Origin: CAVVAE01 sp963746185
Lineage (GTDB): Bacteria; Actinomycetota; Actinomycetes; Propionibacteriales; Nocardioidaceae
Direction: 5' to 3'
Assembly: GCA_963746185.1 (NCBI GenBank)
Contig: CAVVAE010000004.1
Span: forward strand, 1 to 64,000
DNA: 64,000 nucleotides
Position 1 is the stretch's first letter; the number at the start of each line of letters is the position of its first letter. The position numbers and the translations under genes were made by a program. The notes under the pieces were generated by a model. It ran no database searches. It saw only the letters and a program-made list of their open reading frames with translations, and had not been told where the DNA came from. Shown in pieces: positions 8,467-16,891 of the stretch.

Positions 8467-9483
8467 TCAGAACTCGCAGCTGATACGGGTGTCGTCGTTG
8501 TCGGAGAAGCAGAGGTCGTTCTGCAAACCACCGTTGACGGTGTCACCGGCGAGGTGCGGCGCATCAGTCACGCTGAGGCTGTCGCCCCCTGGCCCACCCG
8601 ACAGCACGTTCGGTTCGGCCTGGAACTGGTTGGCGCGCAGCGTGTCGTTGCCGCTGCCTCCGAGCACGTTCTCCACGTCGAGCCGAATGTTGTCGCCCTC
8701 TCCGGGGGAGCCGTCGTTGGCGATGTTGTCGATGCTCACATTGACGGAGCTCCCACGACCGACGTACGACGCCGTGTCGATGCCGACGCTGCCCTCGAAG
8801 AAGTCAGCCCCGTCAGCTCCGCTGGCCGCCAACGCGGTGTCGTCGTCGGCATTGCCGAACAGGAAGTCGTTGCCGGCGTTGCCGATCAACAAGTCGTCGT
8901 CGCTACCACCGCGCAGCGTGTCATTACCGACGCTGCCACGGAGATCGTCCTCCCCGTCTCCACCGTCGAGGACGTTGTTGAAGTCACTGCCGATCAGCCG
9001 GTCGTCGACCTGACTGCCGGTGATGGCTTCCACGGACAGCTGCACCTTGTCGCGTTCCCCTGCCTGTCCGTCGTCTGCATCGGTATCGATGCTGACGTCG
9101 ACGGCGACGGTGCGCGTGAAGTAGCTGACGCGGTCGAGACCGGCATCCCCGACGAAGTTGTCGCTGCCGTCCGTGGTGGCTTCTGACGCGAACGTGTCGT
9201 CGCCGGCTCCGCCCTTGACGATGTCGCGACCATTGCCGAGGCACACCGTGTCGTCTCCGCCGAGGCCGCGCACGAGATCGTTACCCCCGAGGGAAGCGAT
9301 CACGTCGTTGCCAGCCGTGCCGTTGATGGTGTCCGCTCCGTTGGTGCCGACGATCGTCGCCTGTTTGAAGTTGCACGTCACTGCCAGTGCGCCCGGGTCT
9401 TGCAGAGCGTGTCCGCTCGCAGACCAGATCGCCGAGACCGCTGCGCTCAACGCAAGGGTCGTGGTGATTTTTCGTGTGTACAT
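8467..9483 (-). CDS. secreted RTX-type calcium-binding repeat protein
   Basis: The 338-residue protein has a signal peptide (MYTRKITTTLALSAAVSAIW, cleavage near GHA) and repeated RTX nonapeptides of the form GGxGxDxLx, for example GTAGNDVIASLGGNDLV, GGAGDDTF, GGDGEDDLRG and GGSDDDLLIGNAGNDFL. RTX repeats fold into parallel beta rolls that bind calcium. There is no type I secretion gene nearby, and a Sec signal replaces the C-terminal export signal. Four cysteines near the ends may form disulfides. GAGAGGA precedes ATG 9483, so I rejected a 30-residue upstream extension. The role is probably surface or matrix binding. Confidence 0.82.
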   Translation of the reverse strand: MYTRKITTTLALSAAVSAIWSASGHALQDPGALAVTCNFKQATIVGTNGADTINGTAGNDVIASLGGNDLVRGLGGDDTVCLGNGRDIVKGGAGDDTFASEATTDGSDNFVGDAGLDRVSYFTRTVAVDVSIDTDADDGQAGERDKVQLSVEAITGSQVDDRLIGSDFNNVLDGGDGEDDLRGSVGNDTLRGGSDDDLLIGNAGNDFLFGNADDDTALAASGADGADFFEGSVGIDTASYVGRGSSVNVSIDNIANDGSPGEGDNIRLDVENVLGGSGNDTLRANQFQAEPNVLSGGPGGDSLSVTDAPHLAGDTVNGGLQNDLCFSDNDDTRISCEF

Positions 9484-9745
9484 GAACTTTCCTCTCAGAT
9501 TTGAAAGCGCCCACACTGTGTGAGCGTCGTCGACTCTAAGAAGGCTGGAAGCTCGACCACATCGGAAGAACACCCCTACAAGAGGCGAATCCGTACCTCA
9601 GATTTCGTCCCAAGAGACTTAGACCGCACAGGATCAGCCAAACCAGATCGCTGATGGATCAACCGGGCTGCAAGCGGTTCTGCGTGCACATGGCCTTCGC
9701 CGATCCAATGCCACTGGCCATGTCGTTCTCTGGCAGGGTTGCCGC

Positions 9746-10405
9746 GTGGACCTGGAAGACCTGCGACTCACCGTCTATTGGTCGTTCGCCGCAAATGGCC
9801 GCGCCCCGGACACTGCCGCGCTCGGTGGCGAACTAGACCTGGAGCCAGCTGCCGTGCTGGTCGGTCTGCGGCAACTCGCCGAGGCTCGCCACGTCGTACT
9901 CGGCGAACACGATGAGATTCTGATGGCGCACCCCTTCTCGTCCGTGCCCCTGGGGTTCGCTGTCATGGGCAGACGCACGTTGTGGTGGGGCGGTTGTGCC
10001 TGGGACTCCTTCGCGTTGCCCCACCTTTTGCCCGACGAGGGCGAGGTATTGGTCACGACGCGATGTCCCGGATGCGGACGCGCACACGCCTGGAACGTCG
10101 GTACTGAGGGGCCACCGGCCGGTGACCAAGTCGCGCACTTCCTCGTTCCCGCCGCGCAGATGTGGGATGACGTCGTCCACACGTGCGGCAACCAACGCAT
10201 CTTCTGCTCGACGGACTGCGTTGACGCCTGGCTGGCTCAGACCGGATCGAACCGGGGATATGTCATGGACCTGGCCACCCTGTGGCGGTTGGCCGAGCAC
10301 TGGTACGACGGTCGGCTCGACCGTGACTATGTCCGGCGCGAGCCGGCAGCTGCCGCGGACTACCTCCGCAGCGTCGGGCTGGACGGTCCCTTCTGGGGCC
10401 TGTAA
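9746..10405 (+). CDS. MerB-like alkylmercury lyase family protein
   Basis: The 219-residue protein has MerB architecture: a winged-helix-like N-terminus (to about residue 60), then a core with HPFSSVPLGFAV, WGGCAWDSF, TTRCPGCGRAH and HTCGNQRIFCS. In MerB the catalytic residues are Cys96, Asp99 and Cys159. Here C-x-x-D is present in GCAWD and a Cys sits in HTCG, so the active-site set may be intact. There are no merA, merR, merP or merT genes nearby, so mercury detoxification is not implied by context. The start is GTG 9746. Confidence 0.78.
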   Translation: MDLEDLRLTVYWSFAANGRAPDTAALGGELDLEPAAVLVGLRQLAEARHVVLGEHDEILMAHPFSSVPLGFAVMGRRTLWWGGCAWDSFALPHLLPDEGEVLVTTRCPGCGRAHAWNVGTEGPPAGDQVAHFLVPAAQMWDDVVHTCGNQRIFCSTDCVDAWLAQTGSNRGYVMDLATLWRLAEHWYDGRLDRDYVRREPAAAADYLRSVGLDGPFWGL

Positions 10406-10411
10406 AACGTA

Positions 10412-11179
10412 TCAGCCCCAGCCAGCCAGGTCGCGACCAAGCCAGGACGCGAGCCGCTGGTTGTAGGGACGGAACTGCTCAGCAAGTCGCGCGTGAGTTT
10501 CGCCTGCCATCGGCGGATAGTTGGAGCGCTTTGGCTCCGCTTCGCGATCATTTCCCGGCGCCTGGTCCGTCCCCCAGCGCTCTCGACTGACCTTGGCGGG
10601 CTCGACCGCAACGTCGAGGAACGAGAACAGGGCTTCCAGCGCGGCGACGCGGTCGGCCGCCAGATCATCGAGCAGCAACACGTGCAACCGCTCCCGCCCG
10701 TAGGCGTCCTCGAGCACCTCGAGCTGGTCGACGTACAAGCCGCGATCGACGTACGCATAGCGGTCTCGCCGTCGGGGTTTGTTGCCGGCCAGGCGCTTTG
10801 GTTCCACCTCGAGCGCCCGTTCGAACGTCGGCGCGCGCTCCCTCCCGGTTTCGCGGTATTGCCAGTAGTGCGAGTACGCGCGCTTGATCGGGTCGCGAAG
10901 AATCACCACGATGCGTGCATCCGGCAACGTCTCGATCATCCGCTGTCGCCCGATCACGTCGTACATGTAGACCGGTGTGGACTCACCGAACTGCCGATGC
11001 TTAGCTCCGGGTGTGAACTGCGAGGTGTACCAGTCAAGTCCGCGATCCCAGTGCCGGTCGAAGAAGTGCAGCTCTTTCGGACGTGACATGAGGATCTGAG
11101 GATGATCCTGCAGAAGGCCATGCAGCGTTGACGTCCCACACTTCTGCGCTCCCGCGACGACGAAGGTAGGAAGCGGCAT
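10412..11179 (-). CDS. sulfotransferase family protein
   Basis: The 255-residue enzyme carries the two PAPS-binding motifs of the sulfotransferase fold: a 5'-phosphosulfate loop, FVVAGAQKCGTSTL, at residues 5-18, and the 3'-phosphate motif VVILRDPIKRAYSHYW at about residue 95. PKELHFFD and FGESTPVYMY are also typical of bacterial heparan-type N-sulfotransferase relatives. It would move sulfate from PAPS to a sugar or lipid. I placed the start at ATG 11179; an upstream extension lacks homology. It ends 7 bp from the convergent MerB-like gene. Confidence 0.88.
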   Translation of the reverse strand: MPLPTFVVAGAQKCGTSTLHGLLQDHPQILMSRPKELHFFDRHWDRGLDWYTSQFTPGAKHRQFGESTPVYMYDVIGRQRMIETLPDARIVVILRDPIKRAYSHYWQYRETGRERAPTFERALEVEPKRLAGNKPRRRDRYAYVDRGLYVDQLEVLEDAYGRERLHVLLLDDLAADRVAALEALFSFLDVAVEPAKVSRERWGTDQAPGNDREAEPKRSNYPPMAGETHARLAEQFRPYNQRLASWLGRDLAGWG

Positions 11180-11358
11180 CAGAAGTCCTTCTGTGGAGGC
11201 AACTTGGCCCTTGGAGATAGCACATCGCGAGCCCGCATCGATGTGTGTGGATGAGGAGCTGGAGCACTCCGAGACGGAGAAATCCGAGCATACAGATGCT
11301 GGGAGTCTTCCCTCACCGGCGTGTCGATCATCTGATCGGACTATTTTCCGCCAAAACC

Positions 11359-11389
11359 TGGACACGGGACCCACCTCATCGGTGATACT
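11359..11389 (+). promoter_or_regulatory. promoter ahead of the GEMM riboswitch
   Basis: TGGACA (11359-11364) is one base from the -35 consensus and GATACT (11384-11389) is a fair -10. The spacer is 18-19 bp, slightly long. Transcription would start at about 11396-11400, just before the riboswitch P1 stem, which supports the assignment. Confidence 0.45.
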
Positions 11390-11401
11390 TCTTTAGCCGG
11401 G

Positions 11402-11487
11402 ATCTCTCCCGACAAAGGCAAACCCGTCGCGAGGCGGGGACGCAAAACCAGGGACCTCACCGAGGCCGCCCAGTTACCGAAAGAGAT
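11402..11487 (+). ncRNA. cyclic-di-GMP-I (GEMM) riboswitch
   Basis: Hallmarks of the class I aptamer are present: GGCAAACC (11417-11424), a P2 helix CCCGTC/GGCGGG capped by a GCGA tetraloop (11423-11438), GGGACGCAAA (11437-11446), a P3 helix with GACCTC/GAGGCC, and GTTACCGA (11473-11480). P1 is a perfect ATCTCT/AGAGAT pair (11402-11407 with 11482-11487). These aptamers bind cyclic-di-GMP. The 3' strand of P1 lies 7 nt before ATG 11495 and supplies the only purine-rich sequence there, so ligand-stabilised P1 could hide the ribosome site. That mode is inferred. Confidence 0.85.
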
Positions 11488-11494
11488 TGAGCCC

Positions 11495-11737
11495 ATGACT
11501 TCCCGCCTCACCGCAGCACCTCAGGCCGTCAAGATCGGCTATACGTGCGCGAGGTTCGGATCTGGCACCCGCCGAGTCAAGCTCGATCCGTCTCGCATGC
11601 TCAATCCGTCTCCTACACCCGCAACACCCACACCCACACCCATCCCCACAACGCAACAGCTCCGCCAACCCCCTAACCAGGGTGAGGACGAACGCGACGA
11701 CGAGGTCGCCGGAACCGAGAACGGCAACCTCGTCTGA
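11495..11737 (+). CDS. small Pro/Thr-rich protein behind the GEMM riboswitch
   Basis: The ORF encodes 80 residues and starts 7 nt after the riboswitch. The first 35 residues are basic (VKIGYTCARFGSGTRRVKLD), the middle is a Pro-Thr run, and the tail is acidic (GEDERDDEV). There is no clear signal peptide and no family I recognise. Its position between a riboswitch and a strong terminator is the main evidence that it is expressed. The codon pattern is weak, so the true product could be different, or this could be a remnant. Confidence 0.5.
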   Translation: MTSRLTAAPQAVKIGYTCARFGSGTRRVKLDPSRMLNPSPTPATPTPTPIPTTQQLRQPPNQGEDERDDEVAGTENGNLV

Positions 11738-11769
11738 CGTCTTTACCCAACCCGCCTGATCCCGGCGGG

Positions 11770-11815
11770 AAGGCGAGCGCCCGGGTCCCTGTCCCTGACC
11801 CGTGGCGCTCGCCTT
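11770..11815. terminator. strong bidirectional hairpin terminator
   Basis: AAGGCGAGCGCC (11770-11781) pairs perfectly with GGCGCTCGCCTT (11804-11815), and an inner CGGGTC/GACCCG extends the stem to 18 bp with one bulged base. It follows the riboswitch-controlled ORF and faces the convergent OsmC gene, so it can serve both. Confidence 0.85.
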
Positions 11816-11842
11816 AGTTCTGTCTAAGTTGTATCGGCTCTG

Positions 11843-12352
11843 TCAACGCCGCGTCAGCTCGCTGGCCAGCTGGGCCGGACTTGCGAGCGTCTGCAGTACG
11901 ACGCAGTAGCGCTCAGTGAGCCGCAGCAGCGTCTCGAGCTGATCATCGTCCGCATCGGTGGCGACGTCGAACGTCAGTCGGATCGACCGGAACCCGACCG
12001 GTGCGTCCTTGGCCACCCCCAACGTCCCGCGGAAGTCCAGGTCCCCCTCGGCTCGCACCGCTCCCGAGCTGATGTCGATGCCCAGGGACAACGCCACTGC
12101 CCGCATCGTGACGCCAGCGCACGCGGCCAGAGCCTGGAGCAGCAGATCACCTGAGCAGGCAAACATCCCGTCGCCACCCGTCGCTGGGTGCAAACCCGCC
12201 GCGACAATCTGGCGACCGGTGTCGACCGAGCAGGTCAACCCTTCCTCGCCGAGTACGCCGTCTGCGTGCAAAGTGATGAGCGCTGCGTCAGGGTCGGCAC
12301 GATAGGCGTCCTTGAGTGGTTGCTGCACTGAGCGCAGCTCGTCGCGATCCAT
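11843..12352 (-). CDS. OsmC family protein
   Basis: The 169-residue protein has the OsmC fold. The peroxidatic-type cysteine is in LLLQALAACAGVTM and the second in TERYCVVLQTL, the paired Cys positions used by OsmC/Ohr proteins to reduce organic hydroperoxides. The N-terminus (residues 1-30) is a short helical extension. It converges on the riboswitch ORF and is divergent from the SDR gene. A second OsmC-family gene lies 0.9 kb away. The substrate is unknown. Confidence 0.85.
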   Translation of the reverse strand: MDRDELRSVQQPLKDAYRADPDAALITLHADGVLGEEGLTCSVDTGRQIVAAGLHPATGGDGMFACSGDLLLQALAACAGVTMRAVALSLGIDISSGAVRAEGDLDFRGTLGVAKDAPVGFRSIRLTFDVATDADDDQLETLLRLTERYCVVLQTLASPAQLASELTRR

Positions 12353-12414
12353 GTCGGAAGGTTAGCCGCGTCTCCACAACGGGCCACCAGCCAAGTCGTC
12401 CGCGCAGGCTTGTT

Positions 12415-12420
12415 TAGGCT
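12415..12420 (+). promoter_or_regulatory. -10 element of a probable leaderless promoter
   Basis: TAGGCT is followed by exactly 6 nt and ATG 12427, the same geometry as at 2761. No good -35 and no Shine-Dalgarno sequence are visible, so leaderless expression of the SDR gene is likely. Confidence 0.4.
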
Positions 12421-12426
12421 CGTCAC

Positions 12427-13197
12427 ATGCAGATCGACGGGAAGCGAGCCTTAGTCATCGGAGGAGCCGGTGGCGGGATCGGACGCGCCATCACGCGGGC
12501 ATACGGATCAGCCGGAGCAAGGGTCGCGGTCGCAGATATCGACGTCGAGGCTGCCGAAGAGGCGGCCGGCGAACTGAAGGCAGCAGGCTACGAAGCCTGG
12601 CCACTCAGCGGGGACGTCCAGGTGCTCCCCGAGGTCGAGGGGATGATCACGTCGGCTGTCCAGGCGCTTGGTGGTCTCGACGTGCTGGTCACGGTCGTCG
12701 GCGGTCAGGTCGCGTTCGTGCCCGCAGTCCGACTTCACGACATGCTCGACGAGGATTGGGACACCATCTATGAGCTCAACCTGAGGTACGTCGCGCGGGC
12801 GGTGCGGACAGCACTCCGGGTGTTCCTTGATCAGGGCACCGGCGGCTCAATCGTCAGTGTCGGATCTGTGACGGGTTTCATGGCTGCCCCGCAACAAGCG
12901 GCGTACGGCGTCGCGAAGGCTGGCCTGCTCAGCCTGGCACGAACGGTCGCAGCCGAGTACTCCACCGACCGGATCCGGATGAACGTCGTGGCCGGTGGCG
13001 CGATCAGCACCGCTGTGGCCAACTCTGCCCCTGAGGCGGGTACCGTGCCCGAGGTCCCGCTCGGCCGCTACGGCACTGCTGACGAGATCGCAGCTGCAGC
13101 CGTCTACCTGGCCTCGGACTCGGCGTCGTACATCACCGGACAGCAGATCGTGATCGATGGCGGAGTCTCGGTGCGAGGACCCTTCGAGCAGGGCTGA
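12427..13197 (+). CDS. short-chain dehydrogenase/reductase
   Basis: This 256-residue SDR carries the cofactor motif GGAGGGIGRAI (13-23) and the acidic VADIDVE loop that usually selects NAD(H). The catalytic Ser is in VSVGSVTGF and the catalytic pair is in AAYGVAKAG (Tyr-x3-Lys). The C-terminal YITGQQIVIDGG is the classical SDR end. Length is normal. The substrate is unknown. It lies between two OsmC-family genes. Confidence 0.9.
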   Translation: MQIDGKRALVIGGAGGGIGRAITRAYGSAGARVAVADIDVEAAEEAAGELKAAGYEAWPLSGDVQVLPEVEGMITSAVQALGGLDVLVTVVGGQVAFVPAVRLHDMLDEDWDTIYELNLRYVARAVRTALRVFLDQGTGGSIVSVGSVTGFMAAPQQAAYGVAKAGLLSLARTVAAEYSTDRIRMNVVAGGAISTAVANSAPEAGTVPEVPLGRYGTADEIAAAAVYLASDSASYITGQQIVIDGGVSVRGPFEQG

Positions 13198-13247
13198 CCG
13201 TAGGTTGATAACGGCTGGCGCGAAGAGCGATGTGGCAGGGTGGCGCT

Positions 13248-13673
13248 ATGAGTGATACGCACCGATCCGTTTCGTTGGAGCGGCTGTCCAAGGGCGCCTA
13301 CCGCGCCACCAACAAGCACGGCGACACGATCGATGTTGGCGAGGGCGACGACAGCTTCAGCCCGGTCGAGCTGATGTTGACTGCGCTAGCGGCGTGCAGT
13401 GCCATCGACGTGGACTACATCGTCGCGAAGCGGGATGAGCCAGCGTCATTCCGACTTCTTGTCGAAGCGAACAAGATCCGAGACGAAGGCGGCAACCACC
13501 TGACAGACTTCGTCGTGACGTTCGACGCGAGGTTCGAGGACACCGAAGCCGGCCAGGCCGCAAAGGACGTGTTGCCACGCGCTGTGAAGCAGTCGCATGA
13601 TCGTCTCTGCACGGTGACCCGCACGGTCGAGCTCAGTGCAAAGGTGGAGTCCGTTATCGCACGGCTCGACTAG
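13248..13673 (+). CDS. OsmC family protein
   Basis: The 141-residue OsmC-fold protein shows the first conserved cysteine in LTALAACSAIDVDYIV and the second in SHDRLCTVTRTVEL. It is shorter than the OsmC protein at 11843 and lacks its N-terminal helix, resembling the YhfA-like branch. ATG 13248 was chosen; the upstream GTG adds six residues without homology. It follows the SDR gene on the same strand with a 50-nt gap, so the two could be cotranscribed. Confidence 0.83.
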   Translation: MSDTHRSVSLERLSKGAYRATNKHGDTIDVGEGDDSFSPVELMLTALAACSAIDVDYIVAKRDEPASFRLLVEANKIRDEGGNHLTDFVVTFDARFEDTEAGQAAKDVLPRAVKQSHDRLCTVTRTVELSAKVESVIARLD

Positions 13674-13686
13674 TCGAGCCCACGAG

Positions 13687-14307
13687 TCAGGTGACCGTCG
13701 CCACCGCGGCGAAGCAGAGGAACGCTGTGCCCGACGCACGGGACACGACCAGATCGAGCCGCTCGCGGGTTGGTCGCCGCCGCAGCGCAGCGGCCATCAG
13801 GGCATAGCTCCCATCACACAAGAACGCGAGGGCTACGACGACGAGTCCCATCGCCAGAGCCTGCTGGGCGACGTCGCCTCGAGACGAGTCGACGAACTGC
13901 GGTAGCAGTGCAAGGAAGAAGAGCAGCGTCTTCGGGTTCAACACGTCCACGAGCACACCATCACGAAAAATGCTTCCAGCGCCGCTATGTGTCACGGCTG
14001 CCGCCTGGTCTTCTCGATGGAGCGACCCCAACAACTGGCGCAGCCCTAGGGCCACGAGATAGGCGGCACCTCCGAATTTCAGGATGGCCAGTCCAGCGGG
14101 AGACGACGCGACCAAGGCGGAGATCCCGAGCGTCGCGGCGACCACATGGACGAACAGTCCGGTCTCCAGACCAAGGACAGCCCAGGTGGCGGCACGGCCG
14201 CCGCGCTGGAGGCTTGTAGTGAAGGCGAACAGGGCGGACGGACCCGGCATAGCCAACATGACCAGGCTGACGCCGACGAACACGGCCAAAGTCTGCGGTG
14301 TCGGCAT
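13687..14307 (-). CDS. LysE/RhtB family exporter
   Basis: This 206-residue inner-membrane protein has about six hydrophobic segments. The family signature PGPSALFAFTTSLQRGGR is in the first loop, and DGVLVDVLNPKTLLFFLALL, the conserved second signature, follows the middle cytoplasmic loop. LysE/RhtB proteins export amino acids or related compounds. The start at ATG 14307 has AGGA about 9 nt upstream. It ends 13 bp from the convergent OsmC gene. Confidence 0.9.
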   Translation of the reverse strand: MPTPQTLAVFVGVSLVMLAMPGPSALFAFTTSLQRGGRAATWAVLGLETGLFVHVVAATLGISALVASSPAGLAILKFGGAAYLVALGLRQLLGSLHREDQAAAVTHSGAGSIFRDGVLVDVLNPKTLLFFLALLPQFVDSSRGDVAQQALAMGLVVVALAFLCDGSYALMAAALRRRPTRERLDLVVSRASGTAFLCFAAVATVT

Positions 14308-14402
14308 GGCGTCGGTTCCTGAGCAGTCGAGAGTGGTACCAGTGATGAGCACTCATCGGTACTGCTGATACGCCGGGCCCTCGCACGTACGTCGACTGGA
14401 GC

Positions 14403-15254
14403 TCAGCGAATCAGTCGAGATGTCACGACAAGGGCGTCATGGTCGCTGTATTCCATGGGAATCACGCTCGCAGCCGGTCGCCTGAACTGCGGGTCGCCGT
14501 ACATATGCTGCACCCCGGCGGCCTGAGTCGTGTCGTCGTCGCCACGGGTCCACATCCCGGCCGGGGCACACGATTCCCAACGGTTCATGTCCCCAGCCGC
14601 GATGAGCGGACCCTTCGCTTCTAGGCCGGCGAGGACATCCGCAAACTCTTCACACTGTGCGTCGTTCACCGATTCGGTCTCAGATGACGCCCGCTCGAGA
14701 TGGGTTGCACAGACTGTCACGGCGTCGTCTGTCGTCGCGCATAGCCAGTGCCGTTGCTCGACCTCGTCTTGAACCCTGAAGGCCTCGCCGATCGAGCCCT
14801 TGACGCCCGTCTTGGTCAGGACAGCTATCCCGAACAGGCCTCGATCACCGGGGTCGCTGCATGGCAGCGGTTCGCCGAAAGACGTCACCGACTCAAACCG
14901 CATCTCGTAACCCGTGCCACGGGCAAGCTCCTCGACGTCGTCGCGACACACTTCGTTCAGTGTCACGGCGTCGGCGTCGGTGTCGACGATGCGGGTTTGT
15001 GCCTCGCTCACGCCGAGTGGGTACTGGGCTTCCTCAAAGCATCCGGCCTGACCCGAGAGGCAGAGATTCATCTGCAGCAGCACGTACCTCGACGTCGCCC
15101 CGGCTTGCGCATCGTGGCCGCCGCTACCACCAGACCAGTAGAGGAGTCCCACGACGATCACCAGAAGCGTCGCCAACAACAAGGACGCACCAACACGCAT
15201 CCGGCCACGAGCCCAGATCCCCTCGCGAGGGCTCTCAGGTGCTGCTGTGCCCAT
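14403..15254 (-). CDS. membrane-anchored endonuclease/exonuclease/phosphatase-fold protein
   Basis: The protein has 283 residues. A single hydrophobic segment (about 22-41) should anchor it with the catalytic domain outside. The EEP motifs are in order: QMNLC, LNEVC (metal-binding Glu), CATHL (His), AAGDMN (Asp and Asn) and YSDHDAL (Asp-His). Eight or more cysteines in the outer domain suggest disulfides. The substrate may be an extracellular nucleic acid or phosphodiester. It lies 9 bp after the methyltransferase gene in the same orientation. Confidence 0.85.
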   Translation of the reverse strand: MGTAAPESPREGIWARGRMRVGASLLLATLLVIVVGLLYWSGGSGGHDAQAGATSRYVLLQMNLCLSGQAGCFEEAQYPLGVSEAQTRIVDTDADAVTLNEVCRDDVEELARGTGYEMRFESVTSFGEPLPCSDPGDRGLFGIAVLTKTGVKGSIGEAFRVQDEVEQRHWLCATTDDAVTVCATHLERASSETESVNDAQCEEFADVLAGLEAKGPLIAAGDMNRWESCAPAGMWTRGDDDTTQAAGVQHMYGDPQFRRPAASVIPMEYSDHDALVVTSRLIR

Positions 15255-15263
15255 GACAACCCG

Positions 15264-16076
15264 TCATGGTGCGATGGTACTTCTCAGGGCGGGGCCACGG
15301 GTGGCGAGGAAGACGTAGCGGTTCAGGCTGAAGAACCAGTCGTCGCCGAGTTCACGCATCGAGTCGGCCCAGGCATCGACGGTCTCGCGATCGAGGCCGT
15401 GCCGGTCCGCGACGAAGCTGGCGACGAGCCCGAGCAGGCTCCCGCTGAACCTGTCGCGGGCATCGCCCGCATTAAGTAACGGCAGCACGGTCGGCGGCCC
15501 GGCCTCGAACCCAGCCCGAGCCAGTGACCGACCGAGCGTGCGCGGTAGGTGCGGGTCTGCCAGGTGCTCATCCCAGGCGACCAGGATGCGGCTCATCTGC
15601 TCCTCGTCGGGTGCGTGCCACACGAGCGAGTCCCAGTCGGTGTCGAGGATCAACACTCGCCCACTGGGCTTCAGCACCCGGTGGATCTCGTCCAGCGCAC
15701 GGGGTACGTCGCCGACGTACTCGAGCACTTGCATCGTGACAACGACGTCGAACGACCCGTCGTCGTACGGGAGCTCCTCTGCGCTGCCCCGGCTGAGCTC
15801 GAGGGTTGCGGCCTCCGGACCAGCAGAGCGCGCAGCTGCGACGGCCAGCATGTTGTCGCTGATGTCGATCCCGCAGACGCGGCCGCCGGCACCGACCTGG
15901 GCCGCCATCTCGACGGCGAGGTATCCCGGACCGACCCCGATGTCGAGCACGCTCTCACCCGGCTCCAGCGCCAGCATCGACAAGACGCTCTCGCGTTGCG
16001 CCACGATGTCAGGGGTGCTGTACGCCGCCTCCACTCCGCGCGCGGCCTCCTCGTCGAACTCGATCATGCCGGCCAT
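15264..16076 (-). CDS. class I SAM-dependent methyltransferase
   Basis: The 270-residue protein has the Rossmann methyltransferase motifs: motif I VLDIGVGPGYLAVEMA, the acidic motif II GIDISDNML, SAEELPYDDGSFDVVV, and the post-motif HRVLKPSGRVLILDTD. The pattern is of the UbiE/type 11 group. ATG 16076 was selected because AGGAGGG lies 6 nt upstream. The substrate is unknown. It is probably cotranscribed with the EEP gene that follows. Confidence 0.88.
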   Translation of the reverse strand: MAGMIEFDEEAARGVEAAYSTPDIVAQRESVLSMLALEPGESVLDIGVGPGYLAVEMAAQVGAGGRVCGIDISDNMLAVAAARSAGPEAATLELSRGSAEELPYDDGSFDVVVTMQVLEYVGDVPRALDEIHRVLKPSGRVLILDTDWDSLVWHAPDEEQMSRILVAWDEHLADPHLPRTLGRSLARAGFEAGPPTVLPLLNAGDARDRFSGSLLGLVASFVADRHGLDRETVDAWADSMRELGDDWFFSLNRYVFLATRGPALRSTIAP

Positions 16077-16179
16077 GACGTCCCTCCTCGACTCGTTCCT
16101 ACCCACGATGGTCGATCACCTCGTGTCTGTCACCGCGTTCCGAGACGCAGACAAATGATGAAGGGTTCTGACCGCGTCA

Positions 16180-16869
16180 TCACAGGTAGAACGGTTGGAC
16201 CTCGTGCGGGTCGGCGGGAACGACGTCGAGACGTGGATCAGCCACGAGCTGGTCGATGGCTGAGACATCGGCCGCTATCCCCGCCCAGTGCGGGTCGACG
16301 TCGTTGGCGATGCACCAGGCATGGTCTTCGGGCCAGATGAAGGCGGGATCGGGCATCTCCAGACGTGGTTGGCCTGGCCACATTTCCGCTGCGCCCCAGT
16401 CGCCGAAGTCGCCGATTGACCCTCGGAACAGGTAGTACTCGCGGTTCGGTACGACGACCTTTGGTCCCTCCAGCACCGACGGCGGGAACGCCGGCGCGAT
16501 CAGCGGCCCCTTGCTCGTCGTACCCTGCCGAACGTCGAGAACACGGGCACCGTCGCCGCCCTCGATGTCTGCCCAGCCGTCCCAGAGGCAGAAGTAGCAA
16601 TCATCAGGGGTACTGGTATGGCGTGTGAGCGACTCCAGGACCACGCGCAACTGAGCGGTCTCCGTCTCGGCAACATCGAAGTCGAGATCGTTCTCCCGTT
16701 GTCCCTCATCGTCGGGATCGGGCAGGAACCGGAGCCTCCCGTACGCGGGGAACGCCTCGGGTCCAAAGCCGACCAGTTGATCCCACGGTCGGTCGCTGGC
16801 CATGATCCAGCCCGCTGCCGAGATGTCAGAACACGGGATGAGCGCCACACGACCATCCTGCCGCCTCAC
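16180..16869 (-). CDS. conserved actinobacterial protein of unknown function
   Basis: The 229-residue protein is soluble and rich in Trp and acidic residues. I recall actinobacterial hypothetical proteins with the same blocks: TPDDCYFCLWDGWADIEG, PNREYYLFRG and WPEDHAWCIANDVDP. No catalytic motif is apparent and no function is known to me. The start is a GTG at 16869; an in-frame GTG at 16848 would shorten it by seven residues. Confidence 0.7.
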   Translation of the reverse strand: MRRQDGRVALIPCSDISAAGWIMASDRPWDQLVGFGPEAFPAYGRLRFLPDPDDEGQRENDLDFDVAETETAQLRVVLESLTRHTSTPDDCYFCLWDGWADIEGGDGARVLDVRQGTTSKGPLIAPAFPPSVLEGPKVVVPNREYYLFRGSIGDFGDWGAAEMWPGQPRLEMPDPAFIWPEDHAWCIANDVDPHWAGIAADVSAIDQLVADPRLDVVPADPHEVQPFYL

Positions 16870-16891
16870 GCAACACCCGGCCCCCGTAGTC

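Noticed and set aside
8037..8564. Long N-terminal extension or separate small gene upstream of the secreted protein at 7572
   Set aside because: No ribosome site, no signal peptide, no recognisable domain; the signal peptide begins at 8036.
9746..10405. Mercury-resistance operon
   Set aside because: Only the MerB-like gene is present; no merR, merA or transport genes flank it.
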